Origin: Planctomycetota bacterium
GTDB lineage: Bacteria; Planctomycetota; SZUA-567; JAFGNG01
Direction of reading: 5' to 3'
Assembly (NCBI GenBank): GCA_016927125.1
Contig: JAFGNG010000098.1
Coordinates: 1 to 6,128 of the forward strand
Length of the DNA stretch: 6,128 nucleotides
Made by a program: the position numbers and the translations under genes. Of this stretch, positions 5,413-6,128 are shown piece by piece (position 1 is the stretch's first letter; each line of letters opens with the position of its first letter). The notes below the pieces were generated by a model, which saw only the letters and a list, made by a program, of their open reading frames with translations, was not told the origin of the DNA and did no database searches.

Positions 5413-6128
5413 ATGGGACTCAAGCAATATAAGCCAAATACACCCGGTCAGCGCGGTATGTCGGTTAGTGACTTTGCTGATATTACAAAGTCTGCCCCGG
5501 AGAAAACGCTCCTCGAGCCGCTCAAGCGCCGGGGCGGCCGGAATAATCGCGGGATCATCACTGCCCGCCATCGCGGCGGTGGCTCGAAGAGGCGCTACCG
5601 CATTATTGATTTCAAGCGCAATGACCGTGATGAAATCCCAGCCAAGGTTGTGGGTATTGAATACGATCCCAACCGGTCCGCGCGGATTGCGCTCTTGCAT
5701 TACGCTGATGGAATTAAGCGTTATATCCTTGCCCCGCTTGGACTTGACGTTGGCATGCATATCATGGCCGGCCAGAAGGTTGAGCCGGAAATAGGCAATT
5801 GCATGCCGCTGGAGAGCATCCCGCTCGGCATGAAGGTCCATAATATTGAATTAAACCCCGGCCAAGGCGGCAAGATTGCGCGTTCCGCCGGGATGGGAGC
5901 AACCCTGATGGCCAAGGAAGGCGACCGCGCCGTTCTCTTGATGCCCAGCGGTGAGCTGCGCACCACCCAGCTCAAGTGCCGGGCCACCCTTGGCACCATC
6001 GGCAATATTGAGCATTCGCTGATTAAAGTCGGCAAGGCCGGCAAGTCCCGGCATATGGGCCGCCGGCCGCATGTCCGCGGCAGCGCCATGAACCCGGTGG
6101 ATCACCCCATGGGCGGCGGCGAAGGCCG
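5413..6128 (+). CDS. rplB: 50S ribosomal protein L2 (3' end beyond the window)
   Basis: L2 is needed for joining of the subunits and supports the peptidyl transferase centre. The frame is open from ATG at 5413 to the window edge: 238 codons of an expected 273-280. Conserved segments are GGRNNRGIITARHRGGG (41-57), YRIIDFKRN (62-70), IEYDPNRSARIALLHYADG (82-100), RYILAP (103-108), GQGGKIARSAG (150-160), CRATLGTIGN (189-198) and RGSAMNPVDHPMGGGEG (222-238). The His equivalent to E. coli His229 is present (H231), while the second His of the usual HPHGGGEG is Met. AGGGA (5403-5407) is the ribosome binding site. The 75-base gap after rplW is larger than usual in this operon and contains a terminator hairpin. 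Confidence 0.97.
   Translation, partial: MGLKQYKPNTPGQRGMSVSDFADITKSAPEKTLLEPLKRRGGRNNRGIITARHRGGGSKRRYRIIDFKRNDRDEIPAKVVGIEYDPNRSARIALLHYADGIKRYILAPLGLDVGMHIMAGQKVEPEIGNCMPLESIPLGMKVHNIELNPGQGGKIARSAGMGATLMAKEGDRAVLLMPSGELRTTQLKCRATLGTIGNIEHSLIKVGKAGKSRHMGRRPHVRGSAMNPVDHPMGGGEG

Noticed and set aside
5347..5841. Open frames on both strands overlapping the start of rplB
   Set aside because: The L2 frame from 5413 is conserved along its whole length; the other frames are its shadows.

Overview
The window reads as bacterial chromosome of moderate GC content with strong Shine-Dalgarno and sigma70-type signals. It holds five genes: a large bacterial tyrosine kinase (BY-kinase) of the Wzc/CapB type, one secreted protein on the opposite strand, and the start of a ribosomal-protein operon (L4, L23, and L2 cut by the right edge). 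The L2 and L4 sequences are clearly bacterial. The style of L2 (its opening residues and HPMGGGEG in place of the common HPHGGGEG) reminds me of the Planctomycetes-Verrucomicrobia-Lentisphaerae region of the tree or neighbouring candidate phyla, but I cannot place it firmly by reading alone.

Layout. Bases 1-200 hold a terminator-like hairpin nested in an 11-bp inverted repeat (probably ending an upstream transcript), then a good promoter whose -35 is overlapped by a 17-base near-perfect palindrome that looks like an operator. This leads into the 837-residue BY-kinase (201-2714): a polar N-terminal extension, two membrane segments bracketing a long periplasmic coiled-coil region, a Walker A/A'/B kinase domain, and a tail with 11 tyrosines in 19 residues. 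Convergent to it lies a 372-residue exported protein (2784-3902, minus strand). Its order of short motifs resembles an ADP-ribosylglycohydrolase (DraG) fold from which the metal-binding motifs have been lost.

Bases 3903-4427 hold no protein gene I can support but are dense with signals. There is a minus-strand promoter with an 88-base leader for the exported protein, and a strong plus-strand promoter with an A/T-rich UP-like element. Behind the second promoter lies a roughly 235-base structured leader for rplD. The usual bacterial order rpsJ-rplC-rplD-rplW-rplB is broken here: rpsJ and rplC are not upstream, and rplD is the first gene with its own promoter. A second unusual point is a textbook intrinsic terminator hairpin with seven Ts between rplW and rplB.

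The genes on the left (envelope polysaccharide control, exported protein) have no evident functional link to the ribosomal operon. The most interesting parts are the rearranged head of the S10-type operon with its candidate L4-autoregulated leader and internal terminator, the apparent DraG-like pseudoenzyme, and the candidate operator in front of the kinase gene.
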